Part shown: piece by piece, positions 25,056 to 38,087 of the stretch | How positions within the stretch are numbered: position 1 is the stretch's first letter | Layout of the letters: each line of letters opens with the position of its first letter | Notes under the pieces: generated by a model | What the model was told of the DNA's origin: nothing | Seen by the model: only the letters and a program-made list of their open reading frames with translations | The model's database searches: none | Origin: Adiantum capillus-veneris | Lineage: Eukaryota > Streptophyta > Polypodiopsida > Polypodiales > Pteridaceae | Assembly: GCA_014529385.2 (NCBI GenBank) | Contig: CM043960.1 | Coordinates: 123,779,043 to 123,843,042, forward strand | Reading direction: 5' to 3' | Length of the DNA stretch: 64,000 bases | Position numbers and translations under genes: made by a program

Positions 25056-27510
25056 TAGGGACATAAAATGTTGATAACAATCTATCAACCACAGATGATA
25101 GATTTGATTAAATAGGACAATCGTCTGTCGAGTAGGATGAAGCGTACCATATTGAAGTTCTATGATTTTAATAGTGATAGGGCTAGTCGAGATCAACAAT
25201 TATCTGTCAAAACAAAGCAATAAAAGCTCACAAATATCTATTAAATGATAACAAACCTAGCCGAACTAATGACCATCTCTTCATATCTTTTAAAAAAAAA
25301 AAAAGATAAACAGAAAAAAAATATGGTGCATGAATCTAAATGTAAGAAAAGAAAAGTGTTTTAAAATGATTAATCCAATCCAAGAAGGGACAAAAATATC
25401 AGAAGAATGTAAGTTTGTATACAACAAAAATCATACATACACAATAAATTGTCTATTGAAAAAAAAAGATCTAGTCGGACACTATGACTATCTATCAAAC
25501 AAGATAGTAGATTGTGCTAGATTCAAGTTCTATTATTTCATCAACGATAGATATAATTGATTTAAAAATTACTATCTATCAAAGTGAAATGACTAGAATT
25601 TACATCTCCACCACACAAATTAAGTAACAATAGACTCAGTTGCAATAATGGTCTCATGTTGAATTCTCCCTGAAAGATAGATTGATAGAGAAAAAAAACA
25701 GCCACCCTTTGTTTTGAACGGCGGCATACCCTACTGAGTTATCAATAAATTGTCAAATTCTTTTCAAAAGGTGAGTTGCTAATGTGGAAGAAATGGTCGC
25801 ACATCAAACGGCAAATCAAACTAAGGTAGCGATCATCTATCAAAGTCTTTCTAAAAGATGATCAATTTATGTAGCAAAAGAAAGATTCATCATATAGATT
25901 GAATGACGTTAGATATAGTCGCAATGACAACTATCTGTCAAAGTCTATATAAAAGATAGATCAACGTAATAAAAGAGATACTCACTGCACAAATGAAACT
26001 ATTATAGACCTACTTGAAGTGAAAATCGTTTGTTGAATCCTCTCTACAAGATAAGTGAGTAAAGCAAAAGAAATCAAATCATTGATTATCAATTGAAATA
26101 TTCTTAAAATATGGACTAGTGAAGTGAAGAATGATCAATATTGGGTTTGAATAATAGCACACCAAATGGGCTTAACAATTATTTGTTGAATTTTCAAAAT
26201 ATGTTTAATACAACAAAATAAAGACCTATCATACATATTGAACAGTGCTAGATATAATCAAAGTGAAGTTTGTCTATTGGAGCCTCTTTCAAATATGAAT
26301 CAACATCATAAAAGACATGTTCACTGTACAAACAAAATTATGGTAGATTTAATTGATATGAATATCATTTAATGAAGCTTCTTTGGTAGGTGAGAGAGTA
26401 GAGAGAAGAAAAATTAGTGCTGATTGGGTTGACTAACAATAGACCTAACCAAATCAACGGTTATTTGTTGAAGTCTCCTCAAAAGATAGATCATCAAAGG
26501 AAATTACCATTCCTCGATTCAGAGAATGGTATACTAAATCAAAGCAGCAATTATCTGTCAAAGTCTTTCCAAAAGATGATCACATATCAAATAAAACTCA
26601 CTATACACATTGAATGACGACATATATGGCTAAAATGATGATTGTCTATTGAAGTCTCTTTGAAAACCACTTGTTGGTTTAAAAAACAATAGATATAATG
26701 AAATCAATGATTATCTATCGACAACTCCCAAAAAGATGGATTAACAAAGTGGAAGGAATGATCGTTCTTGAATTTGGAGAATGATAGACTAAAACAAGGT
26801 AACGATCATCTATTGAAGTTTTATCAAAAGATGATAACATAGAAAAATAAACTCATCATATAGATTCAAAAACGGTAGATATAGCCAAAGTGACAATTGT
26901 CTTTCAAAGTCTTTTTAGAAGATGAGTCCATGTAATAAAAGAGAGACTCACTACATGGTTGAAACTACGATAGTTCTAATTGAAGTGAGAACTGTTTTTT
27001 AAAGCTTCTTCGGAAGGTGAGTAAGAAAAGTGAAAGAGATAATTTAGACTCCAATATGAATTAGCCGAGTCTATAAAATATCATTCATTGGTTTGAATAA
27101 TGATAGACTTAAATGAATCAACAGTTATTTGTCAAAGTTTTCCTAAAAGATAGACCAACAAAGTGGAAGAGACAATTACCCCTTGATTTGAAGAATGACA
27201 GGCCGAACCAAGCTAAGAATTATCTATCAAAGTCTTCCAAATGATAATAAACATAGTAAAACAAAATCAATTGAACAATGGTAGGTCTAGTCAAAGTGAT
27301 GACTATCTATCAAAGTCATTTTGAAAAATGAGTTAATGCAATAAAAGAGATGCTCGTTGCATATATGGATGAAATTATGACAGTCTAAGAAAATGATCAT
27401 TCATTGGTTTGAAAAATGATAGACTTAATCAAGTCAATGATTATCTATCAAAGTTCTCTAAAAGATAGACGAGCAAAGTGGAAGGAGCAGTCACCCTTGG
27501 ATTTAAGAAC
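25056..27510. repeat. Diverged tandem array with four-subunit higher-order pattern
   Basis: Units of roughly 75-100 bp recur, each around a core like GATTATCTATCAAAGTCT followed by AAAAGAT. Four subtypes alternate. One has 'agacttaatcaa' and 'caaagtggaag'. One has 'agactaaaccaag' and 'gatgataaacata'. One has 'gtagatatagtcaaagtg' and 'gtaataaaagaga..ctcactgcac'. One has 'cctaattgaagtgagaa' and 'ggaaggtgagtgag'. The first subtype recurs near 26174, 26455, 26703, 27118 and 27436; the longest spacing (415 bp) is a full four-subunit set and shorter spacings imply lost subunits. Divergence is high, so the array is old. No reading frame persists across it. Confidence 0.8.
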
Positions 27511-27847
<337 letters not shown>

Positions 27848-27872
27848 AACTTGCAGAATGCATGTTAGCATC

Positions 27873-28110
27873 TTTGAAGCTTATTTTTTTCATTTAGAGG
27901 TTACAAGCAACCCCAAATGGAAAGAGAAATTTGTTATTTAAAGTCTTGTGCAAGCACAATCGATTTGACGAACATTTGTTGAAAGGATTCTTCAAAGCTT
28001 CTTTTTGTTATTTAGAAGGCCACAAGAAACCCCAAATGAGAAGAGAAATCTATTATTTAAAGGATTGTGCAACTCCAATCAATTTGACGACCAGTTTTCA
28101 AAGGGCAACA
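27873..28110. repeat. Tandem duplication, ~118-bp unit
   Basis: A block running from TTTGAAGCTT through ACCCCAAATG.GAAGAGAAAT to CAATC.ATTTGACGA occurs at 27873-27990 and again from 27991. The copies are clearly diverged. Confidence 0.8.
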
Positions 28111-28340
28111 ACAAGAGTTCACACATCTTCACATAGTCTAACCAACAATAATAAAAATTTCCACCAAGCTAGCATCCATGGGAAATGATAGCAGCATATC
28201 TTGCTTGTCTTGAAACTACTATGCAATCTTCAAGCCAGCACAGATTACAGATGCCTAAACTTGGCATGTCATCAAGCACTATGAGGTTCCACAAGGGTAC
28301 AAGCCAACAAACAAAATGAAAAAATGAAAATTAAAAAGGC
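28087..28340. repeat. Dispersed repeat, copy 1 (partner at 30739-30880)
   Basis: The block CAATTTGACGACCA ... ACAACAAGAGTTCACACATC ... AACCAACAATA ... TTTCCACCAA ... AAGCCAACAAACAAAAT is found here and again at 30739-30880. The second copy lacks about 115 bp between the TTTCCACCAA and CAAGCCAACAAAC segments. Confidence 0.85.
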
Positions 28341-28839
28341 AAAATATATAAAAAATGGGCCACTTGCATGAATCAAGACCATGTAATGAACCTTTTATAG
28401 AAACATGCACAAAAGAGCAAGCTGCCTCTGTCGGTTGATAGTGTGGTGAAGATAGGTGAGATACATTCACGAATGTTTAGTGCCATAATGAAGATCATTG
28501 GGATCCACTATAATGGAGGGAAATGCAAAACCAAGAAAGAATGCCTAGAAGTAGGCGAGAGGCAAGAAGCAGATCAAGGATCTCTCGAAACATTTGGCCA
28601 CAGATCTTGCAGTCCCATGCTCTTAGGTCATAGATGTGATCTTCTTGGGACTATCGGGCATGCCCCTTTGGTTTTGTCTACCTACTTTGTGGAGACATCT
28701 TGAACCAAGGCATTTTCACGTACATGTACATGTTCTCAACCCAGAACAAGTCAACAATAACATAAAGATGCAGTGTGTGCATCTTGATCAACAAGTAAGA
28801 GCCTTTTAACATGAGTTCCAAAACATGGAGAATGTTGGC

Positions 28840-29826
28840 ATACTCTGTAATGTACTCTCATCCATATGTACAATAGATGAATCTTATGCATGAGCAACAT
28901 AGTTCAATTTCCTTTTCAAAGATCATGCTTTCAATTTCTAAGAAGATCTATTTTTCATGTTGAGGGTCATTTTGATAAATGATGGCAATGCTCTAGATAT
29001 TAGAGACCAGATAATCCTAGAGCAAGACCTAGATATGGATTTTAGAGCACACCTCAAATAGACCAAAGAAATATTTTAGTAGGTAGCAAGTAGCATATTG
29101 GAAACAATTGACCTCACAACTGCCATGCTTCTAGCAAGGATTAAAAACTAGGATAATTGCAATGAAATCATAGATGCATTAACAAATCTAATTTCCATGC
29201 AATTCTTGATATGTTGATATGATATGCACTGGCTGAGTGTAGCAAAGATGATTTCTCTCAATTCAATAGCATATTCTTACTCTACATACTTGCTAAAGAT
29301 GTAAAACAAGACCATTTCACCCATTCTTTGACGAGAATTTTCATCACCCTATTTTGTTGGTTTTGCATTTCCTAGAGTCTGGTAAAACTATCATACAAGT
29401 CACTCCTCAAAAGCACAGATAATACAAAAGAAGAACCTGGTTGTGGATTATAGAGCACACCTCAAGTAAACTAGAAATGTTTTTTTGAAATTAGCAAAAA
29501 GTGTATTGGAAATGCACAACCTCACTGCTAATCCCATGCTTGTGGTGAGGATTGTAAATTATGATAAGTACAATGAGATCATATTTGCATTGGCAAGTCC
29601 AATGCCCATGCAATTTTTTAATTATTGATACAATATACACTAGCTAATTGTAGCAAAGATGATCTCTCTCAATTCAATAGCACATTCTCACTCTGTGTAC
29701 TTGTTAAAGATGAAAAACGAGACAATTTTACCCATTCTTTGCTAAGCATTCACATCACCCTGTTTTGTTGGCTTTGCATTTTGTTAAAGTTTGGTGAAAC
29801 TATCATACATATCACTTCTCGATAGT
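28840..29826. repeat. Two tandem copies of a ~412-bp repeat
   Basis: Landmarks AGACCTAGATATGGATTTTAG and AGAACCTGGTTGTGGATTATAG (29022 and 29434), the shared TAGAGCACACCTCAA, then TTCAATAGCA.ATTCT.ACTCT and CACCCT.TTTTGTTGG repeat about 412 bp apart. A third, partial copy is at 30920-31310. The first copy has an extra 5' portion from about 28850 that matches the third copy. Short frames in these blocks show no known protein domain. Confidence 0.85.
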
Positions 29827-29829
29827 TTT

Positions 29830-30666
<837 letters not shown>

Positions 30667-30738
30667 AAACCTAGTCAAATGGCTTGACCATTTGTCAAAC
30701 AAAATATTAGATCATGTCAAAATAAAACTCTTATCAAT

Positions 30739-31310
30739 TTGACAACCATTTGTCAAAAAGAAACAACAAGAGTTCACACATCTTCACACAATCTAACCAA
30801 CAATAGTACAAAACTTTCCACCAATCCAAGCCAACAAACAAAATAAAAAAACAACAAACAACTAAGAAGGTAAAGGATATTGCATCAAAGATTGGATTGG
30901 TGGCTTACTGATGATGAGATTTACGGATGAGTGCTCTCATCCATATATGCTAAAAATGATTCTTATGCTCAAGCAACATCATTTAGCTTCTTTTGCAAAG
31001 ATCATGCTTTCAATTGTTGAGAAGAACTATCATTTCATCTTGGGGGCTAGTGAGATAAGTAGCAATGATGTGGACATTAAAGACCAAATAATCCAAAAGC
31101 AAGACCTTGCTATGGATTGTAGAGCACACCTGGAGCAAACTAGAAAAAATATTTTAGCAGGCAGCAAGCAGTGTATTGGAAATTCTTGGCCTCACAACAA
31201 CTGATCCCATACTGTCACAAATTACAATAAGTACAATGAGATCATAGTTGCATTAACAAGTCCAATGCCCATGCAATTATTCAATTGTTGATACAATATG
31301 CACTAGTGGG
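30739..31310. repeat. Second copy of the 28.1/28.9-kb repeat blocks
   Basis: 30739-30880 matches 28087-28340, and 30920-31310 matches the first part of 28850-29230 (for example CTCTCATCCATAT, AAAGATCATGCTTTCAATT, TTAGAGCACACCT-like segment). So both blocks were duplicated in the same order. A 97-codon ATG frame (30911-31204) spans the copy. No family was recognised for it and the matching region in the other copies is not open, so it is not called as a gene. Confidence 0.8.
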
Positions 31311-31540
31311 TGTTAGCTCTCAGCTAACAAGAACATCAAAGGAGCATCATCATCATTTTTTATCCCCACATATTGTATCAAAACCTTATTTAGTGACTTG
31401 AAATCGCTTAAAAGTCCAAATTTGGCTTTAGTACCTATCACTCTATATCATGAAGCAATCTCTACAATGGTGGGAATAGAGGATGCAGGTACACTTAGTC
31501 AACTCTCAACCCAATCAAACAAGTGTATCAGACACCTTTA
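31311..31540. other. Junction region before gypsy fragment
   Basis: No feature recognised; probably degraded gag leading into the gypsy remnant. Confidence 0.3.
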
Positions 31541-33465
31541 GATGAAACATCGATTTAATTCATTGCAAACCAAGGGACTAGACCACCCATGATGAAACCA
31601 ATGCCTAAGCCAAGAACTGGGAATTTCCATAACTGTGGGGCAAATGACCACTAGAAAAATGACTATTCTGAGCTAGAGAAAAATGTAAAACCAATAGAGG
31701 CATATTGTGTGGAGTGTGATCGCAAGGGAGGACATTTTGTCCTAGGAATCTAACGAATAAAGGGAAGGCAACCATAAATGTAGTTCAAGTCGTGCCAAGT
31801 AGCTCATCAGAAGGGGAACCCACATTTCTTATTCGATTAGGTACTAGGGCTCAGGGTAAGGGGAATAGAAAAAAAATGTTAGTGGGTCAGATGCACCTAG
31901 CCAACCATCAAAAGACCCTAGAAAAGAACAACGCAAGTGATATGATCTTAGGAGATAAGTAAATGCAGCTACCATACGTGATAACTATCCTCTTCCTATT
32001 ACGGACCATATTCTAGAATGAGTAGCTTGGAAAGAGGCTTATAGCTTCTTGGGTTACAATCAGCTAGCCAAAGAACCCAAAGATCAACACAAAATAGCTT
32101 TTTCCACGAAATGGGAAATTTTTTCTTATAGGGTCGTGAGTTTTAGACTGAACAATACACCAACAACATTCTAGAAATTAATGAGCCTTCAAGGAATATC
32201 TGCGAAATTTCCTAGAACTTTACATGGATGATCTTTGTGTGCATTCTACCAAAAAGAAGAGTCATTTTGAACAATTACGGTGTGTCTTTGAGAAATGTTG
32301 TTTATATAGAATTTGTTTAAATTTAGAGAAATGTGTATTTATTATTAGATAGGGAAAAACTCTCGGACATATTGTATCAAATAATGGTATTGCCACAGAT
32401 ATGAAAAAAACAGCAGTAATTGTTGAAATGTCAAGACCGACCAATGTCAAGGAAGTTCAGGCATTTGTGGGGCATTGTGGCTATTATTGTAGATTCATCT
32501 ACATGTATGAAGTCATTGCAAAACCCATTTATGGCCTTATCACTCATTTTGAATGGACGGATGAATATAAGGAGTCATTTCAGAAGCTTAAATGAATCTT
32601 GACATCAGTACCAATATTGAAACTCTAGATTGAAACAAAGTTTTCCATGTGCATGTTGATGCTTCAAATTTTGCTATTGGATTCATATTAGCTCATTTTG
32701 GAGAGGGGACAATGGATTTCTCTATCTCTTATGCTAGCAGGTAGCTAAACTTAGTAGAAAAGAACTACACCACGATTGAAAGGTTGGAATGGTGTATGCA
32801 TTTGAGAAATTTTGACACTACTTGCTAGCTAACAAATATGTGTTTTTTGTAAACCATCAAGCCTTTCTCTATCTAGTGAACAATCCATGTAATACAGGAA
32901 GAATAGTAAGATGGTTTATCATCCTACTTGAGTTTGACTTCACAGTGGTAGTCAAAAAGGGCACCACACACCAAAGAGCAGATCACCTAGCAAGAATCAC
33001 CTCGGGGGAAGCATCGAAAGGGGTAGACGATGATTTACCGGATGCTTATATGTTCTCCATGGAAATGTTCCTAGATGGTAGGGAGACCTTGTATCTCTAA
33101 TGACCATAGCTCAAGAATATTTGCAGATACCACTTTCCATAACACCACAATTGATAGAGAAATTTGCCTATGATACCATTTTCTGGCTCAAAGGCTGTAT
33201 TAGAAAAACAAGGATGGGATTCTCTTTTTATGCATGGCCCTGAGGAACATGCAAACTATTTGATTCAAGCTCATACGATGGTTGTAGGACTCCACTTTGC
33301 AGAATATCAAATCTTATGAAAATTAGCGTGGTTAGGGGCCTATTGGCCTACTATGAGGAGATATGTTCATGATTATACGAGCAATTGTTCTCAATGTAAG
33401 GAAAATGCAGCCATATCCCATGCCACACTATTCCGGATCTTGATGACACCACAATGGAGCTTGCA
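31541..33465 (+). pseudogene. Ty3/gypsy gag-pol fragment, plus strand
   Basis: Decayed polyprotein with many stops and frameshifts. Landmarks in order: two degenerate zinc knuckles (NFHNCGANDH near 31620, YCVECDRKGGHF near 31710); almost no protease; RT pieces from about 31985 (WKEAYSFLGYNQL, KIAFSTKWEIFSYRV), RT active-site form YMDDL at about 32222, GHIVSNNGI near 32365; a clean stretch 32401-32595 (VQAFVGHCGYYCRFIY); RNase H from about 32645 (VDASNFAIGFILAHFG) to HQRADHLAR; a spacer DDDLPDAYMFSMEM; and the integrase zinc-binding region (GAYWPTMRRYVHDY). It stops abruptly at about 33465, where a minus-strand gypsy piece begins. Confidence 0.88.
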
Positions 33466-34110
33466 AGGTTCTTGTTGTTAGGTAGTTCACAATGTATGAG
33501 CTCCTCTTAGGTGCTATCATGATTTTGAACAGTGTCACATGTTCTATAGATGCATTGACTCCACGAATGTTACATGAACTAATGTAGTCATGAACACTTG
33601 CATGCATTTTAGGCCAATAGACACCTAATCTCATCAATATTTTGTATGTCTATGTTTTCCCATTGAGAATTCCTCTTGTTTGTACATGGACTTGTCTCAA
33701 ATACATGTGTCTCTCATCTAGATCTATACGTAGTCTTAATATACCATCCATTCTCTGGTTATATAGCCTTTCATCTATCAACACAAGTGTTTTGCTTTCC
33801 TCAATGATGAGTGGTTGCCTTTCAACTTGTATAATGAACCAAGGGTGAGAAAAGGTATAAAATATTTACTCCACTTTGGTACCATTTCAATGTTAAAAAG
33901 ATAAGAGTCTGGCAAGTCATCATCAAACGCAATGGATGCTTCACCATGAGTCAATCTCAACAAATGGAAAATCGAACTCAAGCAATATAACGAACCATCT
34001 ACCAATATGCCCATTATTTTTGCAAGGTTTGTTCACCAAGTATAATAGTGTAGGTCCCTCTTGGACTCCCGTACACTACCAAATTGAGGATCATCTCTCC
34101 GTGCATTTTG
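33466..34110 (-). pseudogene. Ty3/gypsy pol fragment, minus strand
   Basis: Read right to left: the end of RNase H (YLVNKPC and RWFVILLEFDF near 34050-33970), LTHGEAS and the spacer DDDLPDSYLFNIEMVPKW (33920-33870), then the integrase zinc-binding region (GVYWPKMHASVHDYISSC near 33620-33570) and VTLFKIMIAPK. The same protein segments occur on the plus strand at 32900-33465, so related elements meet head to head. Stops and frameshifts are frequent. Confidence 0.85.
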
Positions 34111-34380
34111 TTTTCAAAGCAATATACTTATTTAGTAGCTTTACATCTTTTCATTCCAAGAAGAAGTGGGACAAACCTCCTATGGACTTAGCACAACTTA
34201 AAGATTGCATTATATAAAGAGGGGTCATTTACTTTTGACTTTTTTCCACTTGTGGAAAATCAAAACCTAGAGCAATTTTAGTGATTGATCAAATAATTTT
34301 AGGACCAGAACACAAGAACTTTGGCTTGTATCTTGGTCTCCAAAAGGTAATTTTAGCTCAAACTTGAGATATGGGATGTT
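34111..34380. other. Spacer between gypsy remnant and ~282-bp array
   Basis: No feature recognised; possibly a degraded first unit of the array. Confidence 0.35.
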
Positions 34381-36480
34381 CTCAAGAATGTCTAAAAAAT
34401 CACCAAGTAAGATACCCCCACTATGCTAACGTACTTGGATTGCGATCCATGTTCCTCTGTCAAATTTTTTTCTCCAATTTTTCCTAGATTTTGATTGTAT
34501 GTAGACAAGGTCATATGCAGGTTGTATACCAATTTTCATCAAATTCTAAGGTTGACGTACATGGATCGTGATCCTTGCTCAACCACATCTGGACTTGATC
34601 TCTTAGGAGTTTGTTCTTGACTATGTCCACAAGCTAAATCTCAAATATTTTTGTATTTGGACTTGGTTTGATAGGTCAAATTGCCAACACTAGGTTTGCA
34701 CTATGGTTTTCTGTCTGTCACCTGTTTTGCTTCCTTTTGACCCAATTTTGCTCAAATTTTCGCAACTAGGATTGGGGATATCTTTCCTTGTGTATGCACT
34801 ATTGATTTGGAAAATTTTAGATCAAGCTGTCACTATGGGTACATGGATCACGATCCATGTTTGAAGCCCAAATTGACTTTGTTTGGTCCCATCAGAGTCA
34901 ACATGATTAGTAGGTCCTCTGGTATCAATTTTTTTGAAAATGGACCTCTAGATTGGAAATTAGGTCAGTTTTGATACTTGCTCAAACTGCTTAAAAATTT
35001 TGGGCTTTTGGTCTAGTTTTTGGTATCCAAATTCACTTTTGATAAGACCATTAGATACCCTGTGATGTCCTCTAGATATGGTGCAAGGTTGGTATCAGTC
35101 TGTGATAGAGGAACATGGATCGCGATCCATGTACCTCTGTGTAAGATAGTAATGAAACTTGGCACACAGTTTTCCCTTGGTCTCCTGATCCCTGATGTAT
35201 GGTTTTTGTGTGATTAGGATCACTTAAGATCAAGCAAAAGTCAATTCCTATGTCTTTTTTAGGGTTTTTCTCTTTGCACTGTTTTTGGCTCTTTTCACCC
35301 ACTTTTTGAGCTTTTTTGACACTACTTCTTTGGGGACTTTTGTTCACAATGGTCTCTGTTATAGGGTGGTAAAGTTTCTCTCTTCAAATTCATCAGGAGG
35401 TACAAGGATCACGATCCATGTTCAACCACTATTGGAGTTGAGCTTTGGTGTGTTGATAGCTTGTGATGTTTGTAGCCTGATCATCCACAAATTTTTGAAT
35501 TTGGATTAGTTTTGCCCAACCAAAATTGACTTCTACAGTCTATTGTGATGGTTTTAGGAATGTTTTTTTTTTTGGCTCTTTTGACCACTATTTGCAACTT
35601 TTTTACATATGGTTCTTTTGGGAAAAGTGCTTGTCTATGTCTCAGCTACCCACTTCTCAAATCTCAGCCAAAAATTTGATGAGGTACATGGATCACAATC
35701 CATATTTGACCTCATTTTGACATGAAACTTGGTCAACTTATAGTCCATGTTATGGTGATACATTTTTCCAAATCTTTTTGAATTTGAATCACTTTTGCTC
35801 AACCAAAAGCAAAATTTTGTGTCTGCTTTGCAATTTTGGCTATCTGACAGAATTTTGGTGTTTTGATCAACTTCGTGCAATTTTTTGCTATGGTCTGTTT
35901 TGGAAAAGTTGTTCCACTAGTTATCAGGGATGTACTTGCCAAAAATCAGTTCCAAATGTCGTAAGATACATGAATAGTGATTCATCTTTGGCAGCATTTT
36001 TTCATGAATTTTGTTCTACTGGCTCTCTATTCCCTGTAGAAGCCAAATCTCACCCCTTTTTGAATTTGGATCCCAAAAAGTTGAAAATTCCCAAATTTTG
36101 TGTTTGTAATGTCTATTTTGTTTTTTTTGTCCCAACAACCAATTTTGATGTGTTTTTTGAGTTTTTCTTTCAAGAAAACTTGATGAGAGCAATGTCCCAC
36201 TAATGCATAGTGTCACTGATCAAGTTTCTGCAAAATTGGTCTCTAGGGTACATGGATTGTTGATCCATGTTCCTCCACAGAATCTGACCAAACTTTCTAG
36301 ATTGCTTCTAGAGAGTATGTTGATGCCCTTGATCCACAAATTTTTGAAATTGGATCACTGTTGAGGTCTCTACCATCAAATTTTTAGAATTTTAGAAGTC
36401 ATTCTGGTCAAAATATGGTTTCCACCCTTTTTTCTATCAATCTTTTAGCCCAAATTTGACGGTGGTAGTTGTTATTTAAC
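34381..36480. repeat. Tandem array of ~282-bp units, each with a 20-bp palindrome
   Basis: Palindrome positions: 34433, 34559, 34841, 35113, 35402, 35686, 35968, 36250. Apart from the first gap (126 bp) the spacings are 282, 272, 289, 284, 282 and 282 bp. The perfect form ACATGGATCGCGATCCATGT is at 35113-35132; others keep the arms and vary mainly in the central two bases. Other shared segments follow in each unit, such as 'tttttgaatttggatcac' and 'ttttgctcaa'. Units are otherwise strongly diverged, so the palindrome stands out as the best-kept part. Short open frames inside are AT-rich noise. A second array of the family lies at 51660-52855. Confidence 0.85.
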
Positions 36481-36813
36481 CTACTCCTAAGTACTGAAAT
36501 GAAACATGAAAAAAAACAAACAAAAAGATACAAAATAAAGTCGGAACAAAATTTGGAACAACACTCTGAAAGCATAGAGAAAATCAAAGAATGAAATTCT
36601 TTTGGCTATCTCACTCACAACCCTCTCTACCTCTTTGAGAATAGACCTAGCAAGTCTGCAACTTCTAGACTCTACCAAGCAATAAACCCTGTGTGTAGCT
36701 GCTTCACAGCTAAGGTGTAAATGGAATGGAAGGAAAATCCTCAAAAAAGAACGCTCTAAATACACACTAGGTCACTCACGATCTAAGGATCATATCCACG
36801 GAAGCAGCGCCAA
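36481..36813 (-). other. Possible gypsy 5' leader with primer-like site
   Basis: On the minus strand, TTGGCGCTGCTTCCGTGGAT (about 36794-36813) resembles a gypsy primer binding site (TGGCGCC-type) directly after a putative LTR end. A 92-codon frame (36487-36765 minus) has no recognised domain. Confidence 0.35.
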
Positions 36814-37571
36814 TGTTAGTTGGTCGCCACGATGGATGTCTGTAGCATAGCTATCGGGCACTAAATGAATGTCAATACTCAGGGAAGTGACTCGGATGGG
36901 GCACGGAGACTCTTTGAGCCTTTCAATCTCAAGAAGTGAACCTTAACAAACAAACATACGAACTCAACAAGCAAACCAGCACTCAATGAATTTGCCTATG
37001 TACTTTCTCACCGCTCTAGGTCATCACGCCATTTTAGCACTCAAACGGACGTGAAATGCAACAAAACTTTAGGAGGAGGTCAAAGACACCTAGGGACACA
37101 ATCCTACCAAGTCTGGTCACAATTCAACAAGGTACCAAAATCATGATCCATCATGAAAAAGGTCCTGAAAATTGCAACAGAACTATCCAGAAAGGTCGCC
37201 CTATAGTCTAGGAACACTCTCCTATGGTCAAAACAATTAAAAACAATGATTTAAGCACTCAAATTTGATGATTAGGCTCACTAACACATAGTCATGAACC
37301 TCAACAAAACTGACAATGCTTACACTTGAATAAAAGAGCAAAGAGAGAGGAACACAATGCAAGTTTCAAAATTGAAATCTAATTACCCATTTATTAGTTG
37401 TTGCGATGATTACAAGTTGGAGAAGCTTCGTAGCTTGAGCGTACGTTTTTAGAGCTCCCTTCTCTTCTAAAGATAAGTCCCCCTTTCACATTAAAGTTAT
37501 TGACCTTTATACCTAGGTCTTTCTAAATGAACGATGGCCAATTCACATGGACCTTTACAATTGTCATAACA
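36814..37571 (-). repeat. Putative LTR, minus strand
   Basis: The inner edge TGTTAG at 36814 (plus strand) abuts the primer-like site. A minus-strand TATA-like GTATAAAGG lies near 37515. The outer edge is uncertain: TAACA occurs at 37282-37286 and again near 37568-37572. No partner LTR was found in the window, so this could be a solo or truncated LTR. Confidence 0.3.
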
Positions 37572-37868
37572 GAATTACAACTCAGGGAATTGAGCTGCTA
37601 CTCTAGAATCAGGATTTACATAGAGTATCACTACACTAGCTCGGCAAAATAATAGACTAAAAATGTGGTTTCCAACCAAGTGGACGCTGGTTCGGTCAAT
37701 CCTCAAACAGTCTCTACCTCTTTCATTTGACCAAAAAAGCAATCAAGTGCTACACCCGACAATGATGACGGTCTAGTAGCCATTGCACTCGCAAGCTCCA
37801 CAACCATTGTATAAAATGATCCAAAATCTCAACACAACCACTCAACCAACGACATCGGAAACCAGATC

Positions 37869-38087
37869 GTGGCATACTTGGTATTGTTACAAGAGATCAT
37901 AAACAAACAGGGTGAAGACTTACGGGCACTTGCAATGGAGAATGGAATCCTAAGGGTTATTATGGTTGAGAATGAAAATCTCAAGAGGACACTTGAAATG
38001 CAAACAACACAATTGATGCAACTTGAAGAAGACACATATGCATTTCAATTTTTAAACATAGATCCCGCCAAACATGGCATCTACTAA
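37869..38087 (+). CDS. Short coiled-coil-like open frame, unknown
   Basis: Open on the plus strand from a stop near 37830 to TAA at 38085-38087. The first ATG is at 37935, giving 50 codons; 37869 is a GTG. The peptide is rich in Leu, Glu and Asn with heptad-like spacing (RALAMENGILRVIMVENENL), suggesting a coiled coil. No family recognised. It may be a piece of a gag-like or host protein exon, or chance. Confidence 0.2.
   Translation: MAYLVLLQEIINKQGEDLRALAMENGILRVIMVENENLKRTLEMQTTQLMQLEEDTYAFQFLNIDPAKHGIY

Noticed and set aside
24586-27510. CRISPR-like array
   Set aside because: Units are diverged and lack identical short repeats with unique spacers; the context is plant nuclear DNA.
30911-31204. 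97-codon ATG frame
   Set aside because: Lies in a repeat whose other copies are not open in the same frame; no recognised domain.
34381-36216. Several 60-140-codon frames in the ~282-bp array
   Set aside because: Phe/Leu-rich translations of AT-rich repeat units, not kept between units.
36814-37286. 473-bp LTR with matching TGTTAG/CTAACA ends
   Set aside because: The ends pair well, but the TATA-like element lies outside this interval, so a longer LTR is preferred and the boundary is left open.
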